DNA of 64,000 nt, from NCBI RefSeq assembly GCF_036030735.1, contig NZ_CP107928.1, positions 2,604,001 through 2,668,000 on the forward strand, written 5' to 3'. How positions within the stretch are numbered: position 1 is the stretch's first letter; each line of letters starts with the position of its first letter. A program made the translations under genes and the position numbers. The DNA comes from Streptomyces sp. NBC_00425 (GTDB lineage: Bacteria > Actinomycetota > Actinomycetes > Streptomycetales > Streptomycetaceae). Below the pieces are notes generated by a model. It searched no databases and was not told the DNA's origin. It saw only the letters and a program-made list of their open reading frames with translations. This document shows, one piece after another, positions 8,888 through 19,918 of the stretch.

Positions 8888-9700
8888 TCAGAGCTGCGAC
8901 CGGAGCGATCCCTCCAGCGTCAGCAGGCGCACCTTGCGGTCGAGGCCTGCCGCATACCCGGTCAGGGAGCCGTCGGCGCCGATGATCCGGTGACAGGGGC
9001 GCACGATGAGCAGCGGGTTCGCCCCGACCGCCCCTCCGACGGCCCGTACCGCCATCCGCGACACCCCGAGCCGGGCGGCGACCTCGCCGTACGTCGTGGT
9101 CGCGCCGTACGGGACGGAGTCAAGGGCGGCCCACACCCGCTCGCGGAACGCGGTGCCCTCACTGCGCAGCGGCAGCCGGAACTCTTTCAGTTCTGCGGCG
9201 AAGTAGGCGGCAAGCTGCTCCTCGGCCGAGCGGAAGGGCCCGCGATCGTGCCGCCAGTACTCCTGGACGGTTCGTCCACCCTTCTGTCCGGGCATGGAGA
9301 GGCTGGTCAGCGCTCCGTCGGGGTCCGCAGTGAGCAGCAGCGGGCCGAGCGGGCTCTCCACATGAGCCCAGTACGTCGAGCCGTTCGCCGTCGGACCTAC
9401 CGGACCCGCCAAGCCTGCCAGGCGGGCCGGTGGCACGGTTTCTACGCTTTCTGCGGTTTCTACGTTCTCTGCGGTTTCCACTGCGGCTGCCGTTTCTGCG
9501 GTTTCCATTGGACGTCCGGATCGCGTCGGAGGCATCGAAGACGACGAGTTCATAGGCTGGGTCGGCTGGGTCGGCTGGGTCGGCTGGGTCGGCTGGGTCG
9601 GCTGGGTCGGCTGGGTCGGCTGGGTCGGCTGCGTCGGCTGCGTCGGCTGCGTCGGCTGCGTCGAGTGTGTCAGTTCGGTCGGGACGGCCGGTTCGGTCAT
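8888..9700 (-). CDS. ogt: Methylated-DNA--protein-cysteine methyltransferase with repeat-rich N-terminus
   Basis: 270 residues from ATG 9700, ribosome site ggagga just upstream. The C-terminal 160 residues are a standard O6-alkylguanine-DNA alkyltransferase: the acceptor cysteine is in the PCHRII motif, preceded by the Arg-finger helix (SRMAVRAVGGAVGANP). It repairs O6-methylguanine by irreversible transfer of the alkyl group to that Cys. The first 100 residues are unusual: 12 exact Thr-Gln-Pro repeats at residues 14-49, then METAET/VETAE-type repeats. These extensions are absent from typical Ogt proteins and look like simple-sequence expansion. The start codon overlaps the stop of the Ada-AlkA gene (ATGA), so the two are translationally coupled repair genes. 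Confidence 0.92.
   Translation of the reverse strand: MTEPAVPTELTHSTQPTQPTQPTQPTQPTQPTQPTQPTQPTQPTQPTQPMNSSSSMPPTRSGRPMETAETAAAVETAENVETAESVETVPPARLAGLAGPVGPTANGSTYWAHVESPLGPLLLTADPDGALTSLSMPGQKGGRTVQEYWRHDRGPFRSAEEQLAAYFAAELKEFRLPLRSEGTAFRERVWAALDSVPYGATTTYGEVAARLGVSRMAVRAVGGAVGANPLLIVRPCHRIIGADGSLTGYAAGLDRKVRLLTLEGSLRSQL
9555..9662. repeat. 9-bp tandem repeat, 12 units, inside ogt
   Basis: Eight copies of ggctgggtc (9555-9626) followed by four of ggctgcgtc (9627-9662). On the coding (minus) strand they spell Thr-Gln-Pro twelve times. As the unit is a multiple of three, copy-number change by slippage would keep the frame. Confidence 0.95.
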
Positions 9701-11109
9701 CGTTCCTCCGCAATGCGCAGGTGGTGCGCGGCGTACGTGCGCCAGGGGCGCCAGGTGTCGGGCGCGTCCACTCCGGGTGGCGCGACGTCGGGGTCGCCGA
9801 GGGCGCGGGCACGGATCTCCGCGACGGTGCCGACGTCCAGGCCGGGCAGGGCGAGCAGAGCCTCCTGGGCGTCGTCCCGATCGGCGCCGACGTCCAGGCG
9901 TACGGCGCCGTCGGCGAGGGCCGCGGCGAGCGGGCCGGAAGGGCTCCCGGGCTCGGCCTCTGCCAGGACGGCGGGCTCGGGAAAGAGGCGGGTGAGGGAC
10001 CCACAGGGTGCGTCGAGAACCTTGCCGTAAGCGCGTACGAGCCTTTCGGCCTCCGCTCGTCCCACGAGCGCCCGCATCGCGTACTCCTCCGGGTCGGCCG
10101 CCCCTGGCGCGCGCAGCCCGGGCCGCGCGGTGACCAGCGGTGCGAGTCGTGGATCCGCGCTCAGCCGCTCGTCGACGGCGTAGGGGTCTGCGTCCAGATC
10201 GAACAACCGGCGCAGCCGCTGGACTGCGGTGGTGAGATCGCGGGGGTCGGTGAGGTGCAGCCGGGCGTCGAGCCAGCCCCCGGGGTGTACGGCAGGCGCC
10301 CTGCCCGGGCGTCCCGCGCGTCCGCTCGCGTACTCGCTCACGGCGGCGATCCCGGTGCCGTACGGCAGCCGCAGCGTACGGCGGTAGGTGCGACGGCCGG
10401 ACGGCCCGCTCACCTCCTCCACTCCGGCCACCGCCTGCCGGTGCAGCAGGTCGAACACGGCGGCGCTGTGGTACGGGCCGCGGTGGGCGAGCCGCAGCGG
10501 AATCCCGGCGGAAGGGACGGCGGCGGGCGGGGTGGCGGTGCGGCCGGTCGTGCGCCCCGCGGTCCGCAGTTCGGTCGGAGTGGACGCGTACACGGCCCGA
10601 ACGGTGTCGTTGAACTGGCGCACACTGGCGAAGCCGGAAGCGAAGGCGATCTCCGTGACGGGCAGGCCGGTCGTCTGGAGCAGGACCCGCGCGGTGTGCG
10701 CGCGCTGCGCCCGGGCGAGGGCGACCGGTCCCGCGCCCAGTTCGGCGGTGAGCTGGCGCTGGATCTGACGTGCGCTGTAGCCGAGCCGCACGGCGAGCCC
10801 GGTGACGCCTTCCCGGTCGACGACTCCGTCGCCGATCAGCCGCATGGCCCGGCCGACGACGTCGGCGCGCGCGTTCCAGTCCGCCGATCCCGGGACGGCG
10901 TCCGGCCGACACCGCCGGCAGGCCCGGAATCCGGAGCCCTGCGCGGCGGCGGCCGTCGCGAAGAAACGCACGTTACGGCGTTTCGGTGTCACTGCGGGGC
11001 AGCTGGGCCGGCAGTAGATGCCGGTGGTCTCGACGGCGAAGAAGAACTCGCCGTCGAACCGTGCGTCCCTGCTGCGAACCGCCTCGTAACGGTTTTCCTG
11101 GTCCGTCAT
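9697..11109 (-). CDS. alkA: Ada-AlkA fusion: DNA-3-methyladenine glycosylase with Ada-type Zn and AraC domains
   Basis: 470 residues from ATG 11109. Residues 1-75 are an Ada-type methylphosphotriester domain with the four Zn cysteines (YCRPSCPA, RACRRCRP); the first is the methyl acceptor in Ada. Residues about 85-190 are an AraC-type helix-turn-helix pair (ARQIQRQLTAEL, AFASGFASVRQFNDT). Residues 200-465 are an AlkA glycosylase with the helix-hairpin-helix segment (LLALPGLDVGTVAEIRARAL). It should both sense methyl damage and excise alkylated purines, and probably activates its own operon with ogt. This fusion is frequent in actinobacteria. Confidence 0.93.
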   Translation of the reverse strand: MTDQENRYEAVRSRDARFDGEFFFAVETTGIYCRPSCPAVTPKRRNVRFFATAAAAQGSGFRACRRCRPDAVPGSADWNARADVVGRAMRLIGDGVVDREGVTGLAVRLGYSARQIQRQLTAELGAGPVALARAQRAHTARVLLQTTGLPVTEIAFASGFASVRQFNDTVRAVYASTPTELRTAGRTTGRTATPPAAVPSAGIPLRLAHRGPYHSAAVFDLLHRQAVAGVEEVSGPSGRRTYRRTLRLPYGTGIAAVSEYASGRAGRPGRAPAVHPGGWLDARLHLTDPRDLTTAVQRLRRLFDLDADPYAVDERLSADPRLAPLVTARPGLRAPGAADPEEYAMRALVGRAEAERLVRAYGKVLDAPCGSLTRLFPEPAVLAEAEPGSPSGPLAAALADGAVRLDVGADRDDAQEALLALPGLDVGTVAEIRARALGDPDVAPPGVDAPDTWRPWRTYAAHHLRIAEER

Positions 11110-11209
11110 GGGTCCCAGTCTTCGCCCGTGACGGCGACCCTGCTAGCGGAAATCGGACGTGACGCTGAAGGACAGAAAACGAGGGAAACAGTTACCGGCC
11201 AGAGTTACC

Positions 11210-11225
11210 GGCCGACCGGTCGGCC
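11210..11225. promoter_or_regulatory. Perfect 16-bp palindrome upstream of alkA
   Basis: GGCCGACCGGTCGGCC, centred about 110 bases before the alkA start. It is a candidate operator, for instance for the AraC/Ada domain or another regulator, but G+C-rich palindromes are common here. Confidence 0.35.
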
Positions 11226-11280
11226 GACGCGGAGAAACGTCTCGCCACGAGAAGGCCAACCTGTTCCGGCCTCCGAAACG

Positions 11281-11344
11281 CGTTACTGCCGTCTCACATC
11301 CGAGCTCCGGAACCCGTTACTGCCGTCTCACATCCGACCTCCGG
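11281..11344. repeat. Near-perfect 30-bp direct repeat, 34-base period
   Basis: Unit 11281-11310 and unit 11315-11344 differ at one base (cgagctccgg versus cgacctccgg). Both begin cgttactgccgtctcacatc. The spacer is four bases. Confidence 0.9.
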
Positions 11345-11455
11345 TCGTCGTACTCGCGCCCAGCCGTCAGGCGTCAACCGTCCGGCCCCCACCGCCGAAT
11401 GTCAGGCGTCCGGCGACCGGCGACCGGCGACCGGCGACTGACCTGCTGTCCGGCA

Positions 11456-12754
11456 TCACCGCGGAGGAGCGGGCCGCCACGGGCCGCGGCCGCGCTTGGC
11501 CTCCGCGGCCGCCCGGCCCTCGGCCTGCCTGCGCTTCCAGTCCTGTCGGACGTCGGCGCGCAGCCGGGCATCGGACTTGGCGACGATCCACTGATTCTCC
11601 CGGACGAGTTTGCGGTAACTCTCGAGCCGCCTGTGGGACAGCTCCCCCTCGTCGACGGCCGTCCGCACCGCGCATCCCGGCTCGGACTCGTGCGCGCAGT
11701 CGTGGAAGCGGCAGCCCCGTGCGAACTCCTCGATCTCCGAGAAGACCCGTCCGACCCCGGCGCCGGCGTCGAAGAGGCCGACGCCGCGCAGGCCGGGTGT
11801 GTCGATGAGGACGCCCCCGCCGGGCAGCGGCAGCAGATTGCGGGTGGTGGTGGTGTGACGTCCCTTGCCGTCCTGGTCGCGGATGGCCTGGACGCCCATC
11901 ACGTCGGCACCCACCAGGGCGTTCGCGAGCGTCGACTTGCCCGCGCCGGACGCCCCGAGCAGCACGGAGGTGCCGCGTCCCAGGATGTCGGCCAGTTCCT
12001 CGACGCCCTCGCCGGCGCGGGCGCAGACGGTGAGCACGGGCACTCCGGGCGCGCCGGCCACGACATCCTCTACCAGGTGGGACAGCGCGACCGGGTCGGG
12101 CACCAGGTCGGACTTGGTGAGCACCACGACGGGCTGGGCGCCCGACTCCCAGGCCAGCGCCAGGAATCGTTCGATCCGGCCGAGGTCGAGTTCGACGGCG
12201 AGCGACATCGCGACGACGGCGTGGTCGACGTTGGCCGCGAGGATCTGGCCCTCGGACCGCTTGGAGGAGGTGGAGCGCACGAAGGCGGTACGACGCGGGA
12301 GGAGCGTCCGTACGTAACGCGGGTCCCTGCCCTCGGGATCGACGGCGGCCCAGTCCCCCGTGCAGACGACCTTCATCGGATCGTGAGGGACGACGAACTC
12401 GGTGTCGGCGCGGACGACGCCGGTTTCGGTGACGACGTCGCACAGGCCGCGGTCGACCCGTACGACACGACCCGGCAGGAGCCCCTGTGCGGCATGAGGA
12501 GCGAACGCGGCCGCCCAGTCCTCGTCCCAGCCGTACGGGGTGAGCGGATGCCGGGAACCCGCTTGCGGAACGCAAGCCGTCGGGACAGCAACAGGTCCCG
12601 AAGTGCCGGATACCGAGGAAGCGGTTACCGAGGAACCGGTTACCCCCGTACCGGCGGCGGAGGGTACGGAATCCGGAGATGCGGAAACCGACGTATGGAA
12701 CACCGCGGAGCCGGAGGCCGACGCGGAGGAATCCGAAGAAATGGGGAAAGACAA
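11456..12754 (-). CDS. rsgA: Ribosome small-subunit-dependent GTPase RsgA
   Basis: 432 residues. It matures the 30S subunit by GTP hydrolysis. The G motifs are circularly permuted as in all RsgA/YjeQ: TKSD (213-216) before the P-loop GASGAGKST (267-275), TTTR (302-305) and DTPG (318-321). The OB-fold is at about 85-165 and the C-terminal Zn site uses C348, C353, H355 and C361. Residues 1-65 are a Ser/Ala/Val-rich extension without counterpart in most RsgA. The only start giving this extension is TTG 12754 with gaaggg ahead of it; a downstream GTG near residue 55 or 58 would remove it, so the start is uncertain. A micro-ORF lies 80 bases upstream. Confidence 0.92.
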   Translation of the reverse strand: MSFPISSDSSASASGSAVFHTSVSASPDSVPSAAGTGVTGSSVTASSVSGTSGPVAVPTACVPQAGSRHPLTPYGWDEDWAAAFAPHAAQGLLPGRVVRVDRGLCDVVTETGVVRADTEFVVPHDPMKVVCTGDWAAVDPEGRDPRYVRTLLPRRTAFVRSTSSKRSEGQILAANVDHAVVAMSLAVELDLGRIERFLALAWESGAQPVVVLTKSDLVPDPVALSHLVEDVVAGAPGVPVLTVCARAGEGVEELADILGRGTSVLLGASGAGKSTLANALVGADVMGVQAIRDQDGKGRHTTTTRNLLPLPGGGVLIDTPGLRGVGLFDAGAGVGRVFSEIEEFARGCRFHDCAHESEPGCAVRTAVDEGELSHRRLESYRKLVRENQWIVAKSDARLRADVRQDWKRRQAEGRAAAEAKRGRGPWRPAPPR

Positions 12755-12834
12755 GGAAAACCCTTCACAGGGCGATCCCGGCAGTGTTCGGCGGCGCGAA
12801 AACGCTTACCCGCACGAAGCGAAGAGGAAGGAGG

Positions 12835-12909
12835 TCAGCCGGAGACCGCGGAGGTGGTGTGAACGATCGTCTGGTCGCTGCGGACAGCGTCCTTCAAGGC
12901 GACAGTCAT
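12835..12909 (-). CDS. Possible 24-residue leader peptide upstream of rsgA
   Basis: ATG at 12909 follows GGAGGTG by seven bases, one of the best ribosome sites in the window, and the frame stops at 12835. The peptide starts MTVALKDAVRSDQTIVHTTS. A TATCCT hexamer on the minus strand near 12980 could be its -10. It precedes rsgA by 80 bases on the same strand, so it may be a leader peptide coupling rsgA to translation status. I do not recognise the peptide. Confidence 0.4.
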   Translation of the reverse strand: MTVALKDAVRSDQTIVHTTSAVSG

Positions 12910-13344
12910 GGGTCACACCTCCGTTTCGCGTCCGAGGGGCAGCGGCGGCCGTCGGCCCCGCGCAAGACTCACTCAGGATAGGGACACCCTCCAGCCGAAC
13001 GCCACTGGATTTCCCGCGACATTCGACGAGTGCCGTTCCCGCGGTTGCCCCCTCGGTCACCCCGCTCCCGTCTCACCGGCCCGGGCGGGGCACACAGTTC
13101 GGCCGTCGCCCCTCCGACCGGGGTGGCCCCACCGGGCTGTGCCCGCCCCGGATTCCCCCAGACACCCTGGTCACCCCGGTCGCCCCGCAACCAGCCCGGT
13201 CACCCCCAGTCACCCGGCAGCCAGCCCGGTCACCCCCGGTCGGCCGCAGCCGCCCCGGTCACTCCCGGCGACCGCGGATCGCCTCGTGACCGGAGCGATC
13301 ACCGCGGCCGAGCGCGGGCCGGCGCTTCCGCACCGGCCCTCCGC
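12910..13344. other. Intergenic region with degenerate CCGGTCACC repeats
   Basis: Between the rsgA leader and the CBM2 gene. From about 13130 to 13275 the DNA is a run of degenerate ccggtcaccc/ccggtcgcc units. Proline-rich frames on the plus strand are artefacts of this. No gene is supported. Confidence 0.6.
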
Positions 13345-14835
13345 TCACTTCCCCGCGCACGCCTGCCCGTTGAGGGCGAACGCGTACGGCGCGGTGTTCT
13401 TTCCGTGCCACGAGGCGAGGAACCCGAAGGTGAGGGTGCCGTTCGCCGCGACCGTCCGGTTGTAGTCGGCCGCGGTGGCGGTGACGCGGGAGCCGTCCTG
13501 GGCGAGGCTCGCGTCCCACATCTGGTCGACCCGCTGGCCGTCGCGGAAGGACCAGGCCACCCGCCAGGCGTCGAGAGCGTGGTCGGTGGTGACGGTGACG
13601 GTGGCCTGGAAGCCGTCCGGCCACTGGTTGACCAGGTCGTACTGGACCTCGCAGGCCGCGTCCTGCGTGCCGTCCCCGGCTCCGGCGGTGGCCGAGGAGG
13701 TGCCCTGCGGCTCGGGGTCGGGCTTGGTGTCGTCGCCCGTCCCCTTCGTCGGCGAGGCGCCGGCGTCGGCCGACCGCCTCGGGGCGGACGAGGACGGCGC
13801 GGCGGAGCTGGCGGGCGCGGCGGAGGGCAGTCGCGCACCGGGGCCGGCCACCGGGCTGCTGTCCGTGGGGCCTGCCTTGGCGAGGCTGTCGCCGCCGCTG
13901 TCGCCGGGCATCATCGACACGGCGAGCGCGAGTCCGGAGACGAGGACGGCGGTGACGAGAAGTCCGTTGCGCCGCACCCGCGCCTTGTTGGCGGCGGCCT
14001 GCGCGGCCGCGCTCCCGGGGTCCGGCGCGGCGGGGCTGCCGCCGCCGAGGCGCACTTCGGCAGCGCGGCGGCGGCGCTCCAGGTAGGCGAGGCCGCCCCA
14101 GCCGATCACGCCCTGGGCGAGAGCGGCGGGCAGTCCCCCGCCGTGCAGCCGCAGACAGGCCGCGGCCTCCGCGCACTCCACGCAGGTGGCGAGGTGCCGG
14201 GAGAGGTCGGGGGGCGTGTCGGCGGCGGGTGAGCGGGTGACGGCGTCCAGGAGCCGGACGTAGCTGCGGCACTCCGCGTCCATCGGAGTGTCGAGATGGT
14301 TACGGTGACAGCGGTCTCGAAACAGACCGCGGACCTCGTTGAGCTCCTCCACCGCGGCGGACTGGTCCAGGCCCTGACGGCGGACGACGGCCTGCAGCGG
14401 CAGCGCCTCCACCTCCGCCAGCCACAGCAGCGCGGCGTCGGCTTCCTGCATGTCGCGCAGGCCGCGCAGGGCGATGGGACGGCTCAGCGGCGGCCCGACG
14501 TACCGTGCGGCCTTGTCCGAGTTGAGCCACAGGCGCAGGTCGGGGTCGAGTTTGTGACCGTGTCCCTGAGCCTCCCAGGCGGCCGCCGTGGCGCGCACGG
14601 CGGTCAGCAGCAGGGGGATTCTGGGCAGCCGGGAGGAGCGGCGGCCGGCGCCTCGCGCGGTGCCGGACTCGGCGGCGCGGGCCTCGCGTATGCCGAGTGC
14701 GAACGCCTCACGGGCCAGTTGGTTCGCCGCGGTCGAGCCGGACGTGCACAGGTCCGCGTACGACAGGACGGCGTCCCAGCACTCGGAGAACAGCGCGGCC
14801 TCAGCGGCGTCCTTCGGGGTCGGCAGGTCGGGCAT
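13345..14835 (-). CDS. Sigma/anti-sigma-like membrane protein with extracellular CBM2
   Basis: 496 residues from ATG 14835. Residues 1-205 are cytoplasmic and helical and resemble a degenerate sigma-70-type core (LFSECWDAVLSYADL, then a helix-rich stretch including EVEALPLQAVVRRQGLDQ). H214, C218 and C221 (RHLATCVECAEAAACL) form a zf-HC2-like anti-sigma zinc motif. Residues 291-309 are one membrane span. A Pro/Ser/Ala stalk (320-390) leads to a complete family-2 carbohydrate-binding module (395-493) with its conserved W residues (VNQWPDGF, AWRVAWSF, QMWDAS), NGTLTFGF and flanking Cys pair C395/C492. CBM2 binds cellulose or xylan. Inferred role: polysaccharide sensing linked to transcription. 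Confidence 0.85.
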   Translation of the reverse strand: MPDLPTPKDAAEAALFSECWDAVLSYADLCTSGSTAANQLAREAFALGIREARAAESGTARGAGRRSSRLPRIPLLLTAVRATAAAWEAQGHGHKLDPDLRLWLNSDKAARYVGPPLSRPIALRGLRDMQEADAALLWLAEVEALPLQAVVRRQGLDQSAAVEELNEVRGLFRDRCHRNHLDTPMDAECRSYVRLLDAVTRSPAADTPPDLSRHLATCVECAEAAACLRLHGGGLPAALAQGVIGWGGLAYLERRRRAAEVRLGGGSPAAPDPGSAAAQAAANKARVRRNGLLVTAVLVSGLALAVSMMPGDSGGDSLAKAGPTDSSPVAGPGARLPSAAPASSAAPSSSAPRRSADAGASPTKGTGDDTKPDPEPQGTSSATAGAGDGTQDAACEVQYDLVNQWPDGFQATVTVTTDHALDAWRVAWSFRDGQRVDQMWDASLAQDGSRVTATAADYNRTVAANGTLTFGFLASWHGKNTAPYAFALNGQACAGK

Positions 14836-15082
14836 GGGTCTCCTGCATCCACAAGCAAGGTCAACTCACCATGACGGCAATGGAGTTGGGGGGAACCTCG
14901 CGGCAGGGGCAGAGCTTTTCACGTTACCGACACAACTGACAAGCGCCCTGTTCAGATGTCATGTATAGACAGCAGGACAGGGAGGAAGGAAAGCGGCCGC
15001 GCCCGTTACTCCGGTCAGTGGTACGGGCGCGGGCCGCCCTGCGTTCAACGTCGATGCCAGGTTTCTTCATCGACTGCGGGGA

Positions 15083-17796
<2,714 letters not shown>

Positions 17797-17843
17797 TGTC
17801 ACGCGGTTACCGGCCGACTTTATAAAGCCCCTTTCCTAACCCC

Positions 17844-17872
17844 TTGTCGAACGCTGGGGCACCCCATAACCT
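17844..17872 (+). promoter_or_regulatory. Candidate promoter of the ROK regulator
   Basis: TTGTCG (17844-17849), 17-base spacer, TAACCT (17867-17872): a plausible housekeeping-sigma promoter about 100 bases before the ROK start. An AT-rich ctttataaag lies just upstream (17818-17827), a possible operator. Confidence 0.45.
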
Positions 17873-17968
17873 GGCGCGGCGCCGGTGCCGTCGTCGGTGC
17901 CGTCGCCGGGCGGACCCGCACGGCCCGGAGGGAACGGGAAGGACGGAAGGGAAGAGGGGGCACGCTCC

Positions 17969-19222
17969 ATGAAGCGCGGCACGTCACGTGACATCCGCAC
18001 CGCGAACCGCTACGAGGTGCTGCGCCAGATCATCGCCGCCTCACCCACCTCCCGGCAGGAGCTCGCCGCCGCCACCGGTCTCTCGCTCGCCACCGTCGCC
18101 ACGCTCGTCGGCGAGCTGCTCGACCTCAGCATGATCACGGAGGTCGGGTTCGAGGACTCGGCGGGCGGCCGCCCCCGGGGCCTCGTGGCCGTCAACGCGT
18201 CGGGGGGCGCGTTGATCGGCGTGGACATCGCGGAGACCTACGTCCATGTCGAGCTCTTCGACCTGGCCCTGAACGTGCTCGCCCGCGCCGCGGAGGACAT
18301 GCGCCCCGGCGAGAGCCGCCCCGAGCAGGTGGTCGGCCACGTCGCCGCCGCCGCCGGCTCGGTGGTCGCCCAGGCCGGCGTCGAGGCCGCCCGGGTGCTC
18401 GGCGTCGGGGTGAGCGTGCCGGGACAGGTGGACCGCGCCACCGGCGTCTCCGCATACGCGCCCAACTGGGACTGGCACGACGTTCCGTTGCTCGACCTGC
18501 TCTCCGAACACATCGCGTATCCGTTGTACCTGGACAATCCGCTGCGCGCGGGCGCGGTCGCCGAGCTGTGGTTCGGAGCGGCGCGCGGACACGCGAACGC
18601 CGTGGTGGTCAACCTGGGGACCGGCGTGGGCGCCGGTCTGGTGCTGGGCGGCGGGCTGCACCGCGGGGTCAGCAACAGCGCCGGCGAGTGGGGGCACACG
18701 ACACTCGTGCTCGACGGCCGGCTGTGCCGCTGCGGCAACCACGGCTGCGTCGAGACGTATGTCGGCGCACCCGGCATCATGCAGAACCTGCGTGAACTCA
18801 GCCCGAACAGCCCGCTGTTGCACCCCCAGGACCAGACCGCCACCATCGACGCACTGGCCGCCGGGATCGCCGCGCACGACCCCGACGCCGTCGAGGCGGT
18901 CCGGGAGACCGCCCGTTACCTCGGCGCCGGCATCGCCAACCTGGTCAACCTCCTCAATCCCGAGGTGGTCGTACTGAGCAGCTGGGTGGCCGCCCGGCTC
19001 GGCGAGCCCCTCCTGAAGGAGGTGCGCGAGGCCGTCGCCCGCCATGCGCTGCAGCGTCCCCTGACCGCCAGCAGAATCGTCCTGTCTCCCATCCCCACCG
19101 ACCCGGCGTGTCTGGGCGCGGCGACGTTCGCACTCGAAGGGGCATTGCAGTCGGTCGGACAACGGAGCCTCAAGCGCACCGCGCCGGCACGCGTGAGAAC
19201 CCGCATCGCACCGGCTCCCTGA
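17969..19222 (+). CDS. ROK-family sugar-responsive transcriptional repressor
   Basis: 417 residues from ATG 17969 (MKRGTSRDIR), with gaagaggggg upstream; the in-frame extension to 17885 is unsupported. Residues 1-75 are a winged helix (RQELAAATGLSLATVATLVG). Residues 85-400 are the ROK sugar-kinase fold with the glycine-rich ATP-site loop (GTGVGAGLVLGGGLHRG) and the ROK zinc motif CRCGNHGC. Asp of LDNPLRAG sits where ROK kinases have the catalytic base, but the DNA-binding domain makes it an XylR/NagC-type repressor whose ligand is a sugar. It directly precedes the ABC importer/lacZ operon and is the likely local regulator. Confidence 0.9.
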   Translation: MKRGTSRDIRTANRYEVLRQIIAASPTSRQELAAATGLSLATVATLVGELLDLSMITEVGFEDSAGGRPRGLVAVNASGGALIGVDIAETYVHVELFDLALNVLARAAEDMRPGESRPEQVVGHVAAAAGSVVAQAGVEAARVLGVGVSVPGQVDRATGVSAYAPNWDWHDVPLLDLLSEHIAYPLYLDNPLRAGAVAELWFGAARGHANAVVVNLGTGVGAGLVLGGGLHRGVSNSAGEWGHTTLVLDGRLCRCGNHGCVETYVGAPGIMQNLRELSPNSPLLHPQDQTATIDALAAGIAAHDPDAVEAVRETARYLGAGIANLVNLLNPEVVVLSSWVAARLGEPLLKEVREAVARHALQRPLTASRIVLSPIPTDPACLGAATFALEGALQSVGQRSLKRTAPARVRTRIAPAP

Positions 19223-19279
19223 CCCGGCACACCGCACCGACCGCACGACGACCGAGGGGAGGCGGCCCTGACCGCAAGC

Positions 19280-19315
19280 ACTGCACACACTGCACGCACT
19301 GCACGCACTGCACGC
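19280..19315. repeat. 9-bp tandem repeat, four copies
   Basis: Units actgcacac, then actgcacgc three times, just after the ROK stop codon. Confidence 0.85.
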
Positions 19316-19364
19316 ACCGGCATCACCGCTCCCCCGGCCCCACGCGCTCACCGCACCGGGCCCC

Positions 19365-19680
19365 GAGCCGGAGCCTGGGCGGGATTCGAGCCCTGGGCCG
19401 GAGCCGGGGCCTGGGCCGGAGCCGGGCCCTGGGCGGGAGAGGGGGCCTGGCCGTGGGCCGGAGCCGACGTCGGGCCCAGTGCGGGAACCAGGGCCGGAGT
19501 CGGAACCCGGACCGGCACCCGGGCCGGAGCCCGGGCCGGAGCCCGGGCCGGTGCCGGAGCCGAGATGTCGCCCACGAGGCACACACCCGCGTACCTGAAT
19601 CCCGGCGCCCCGGACTCCCGTAACCGCAACCACAACCACCGCCACAACCACCGCCCCCACAACCACCGCCCCCACCTCAG
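19365..19680. repeat. Degenerate GGGCCGGAGCC tract followed by AACCACCGCC tract
   Basis: From 19365 to 19560 the plus strand repeats gggccggagcc/gggcctgggc units; from about 19630 to 19680 it repeats aaccaccgcc(c). The complementary strand of the second tract has runs of G spaced by TTGTGG, which could form G-quadruplexes. Confidence 0.6.
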
Positions 19681-19882
19681 CCACAGACGCACTCCACCCG
19701 GCGAGCGCGTCCCTGACGCCGATCGACGGGTGCGCGGGCGGTCCCGCGCCCCCTCGACGGCGTTGCCGAAGCCGTCGTGTCGGTATGACGGACACGGCCC
19801 GGCCGTCCCATGAGACCGAGGGCCGCCGGCCCTGACACCGGCGGTCCTCACCTTCTTTTCCCCAGCCCTTCACGCCCGTCGT

Positions 19883-19918
19883 GAAAGCGCTTGCACAACC
19901 GCTTTCGCAAGCGCTTTC
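19883..19918. promoter_or_regulatory. Pair of inverted LacI-type operators upstream of the sugar ABC/lacZ operon
   Basis: GAAAGCGCTTGC at 19883-19894 and its exact reverse complement GCAAGCGCTTTC at 19907-19918, centres 24 bases apart. The central AAGCGCTT is the LacI-family consensus core. The same 12-mer recurs at 39486 and 51456. Confidence 0.75.

Larger units (their letters stand above)
11110..11455. other. Intergenic region rich in repeats between alkA and rsgA
   Basis: Contains the alkA promoter region, two AGTTACCGGCC copies near 11190 and 11203, a 16-bp perfect palindrome at 11210-11225, a 34-base-period duplication at 11281-11344 and a gcgaccg-type microrepeat near 11412-11440. No coding sequence is supported. 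Confidence 0.7.

Noticed and set aside
9555..9662. Tandem repeat considered as a CRISPR array
   Set aside because: Units are directly adjacent 9-mers without spacers and lie inside the ogt frame.
19323..19851. Arg/Pro/Ala-rich frames on both strands in the ROK-ABC spacer
   Set aside because: They arise from gggccggagcc and aaccaccgcc repeats, have no ribosome site and no domain.
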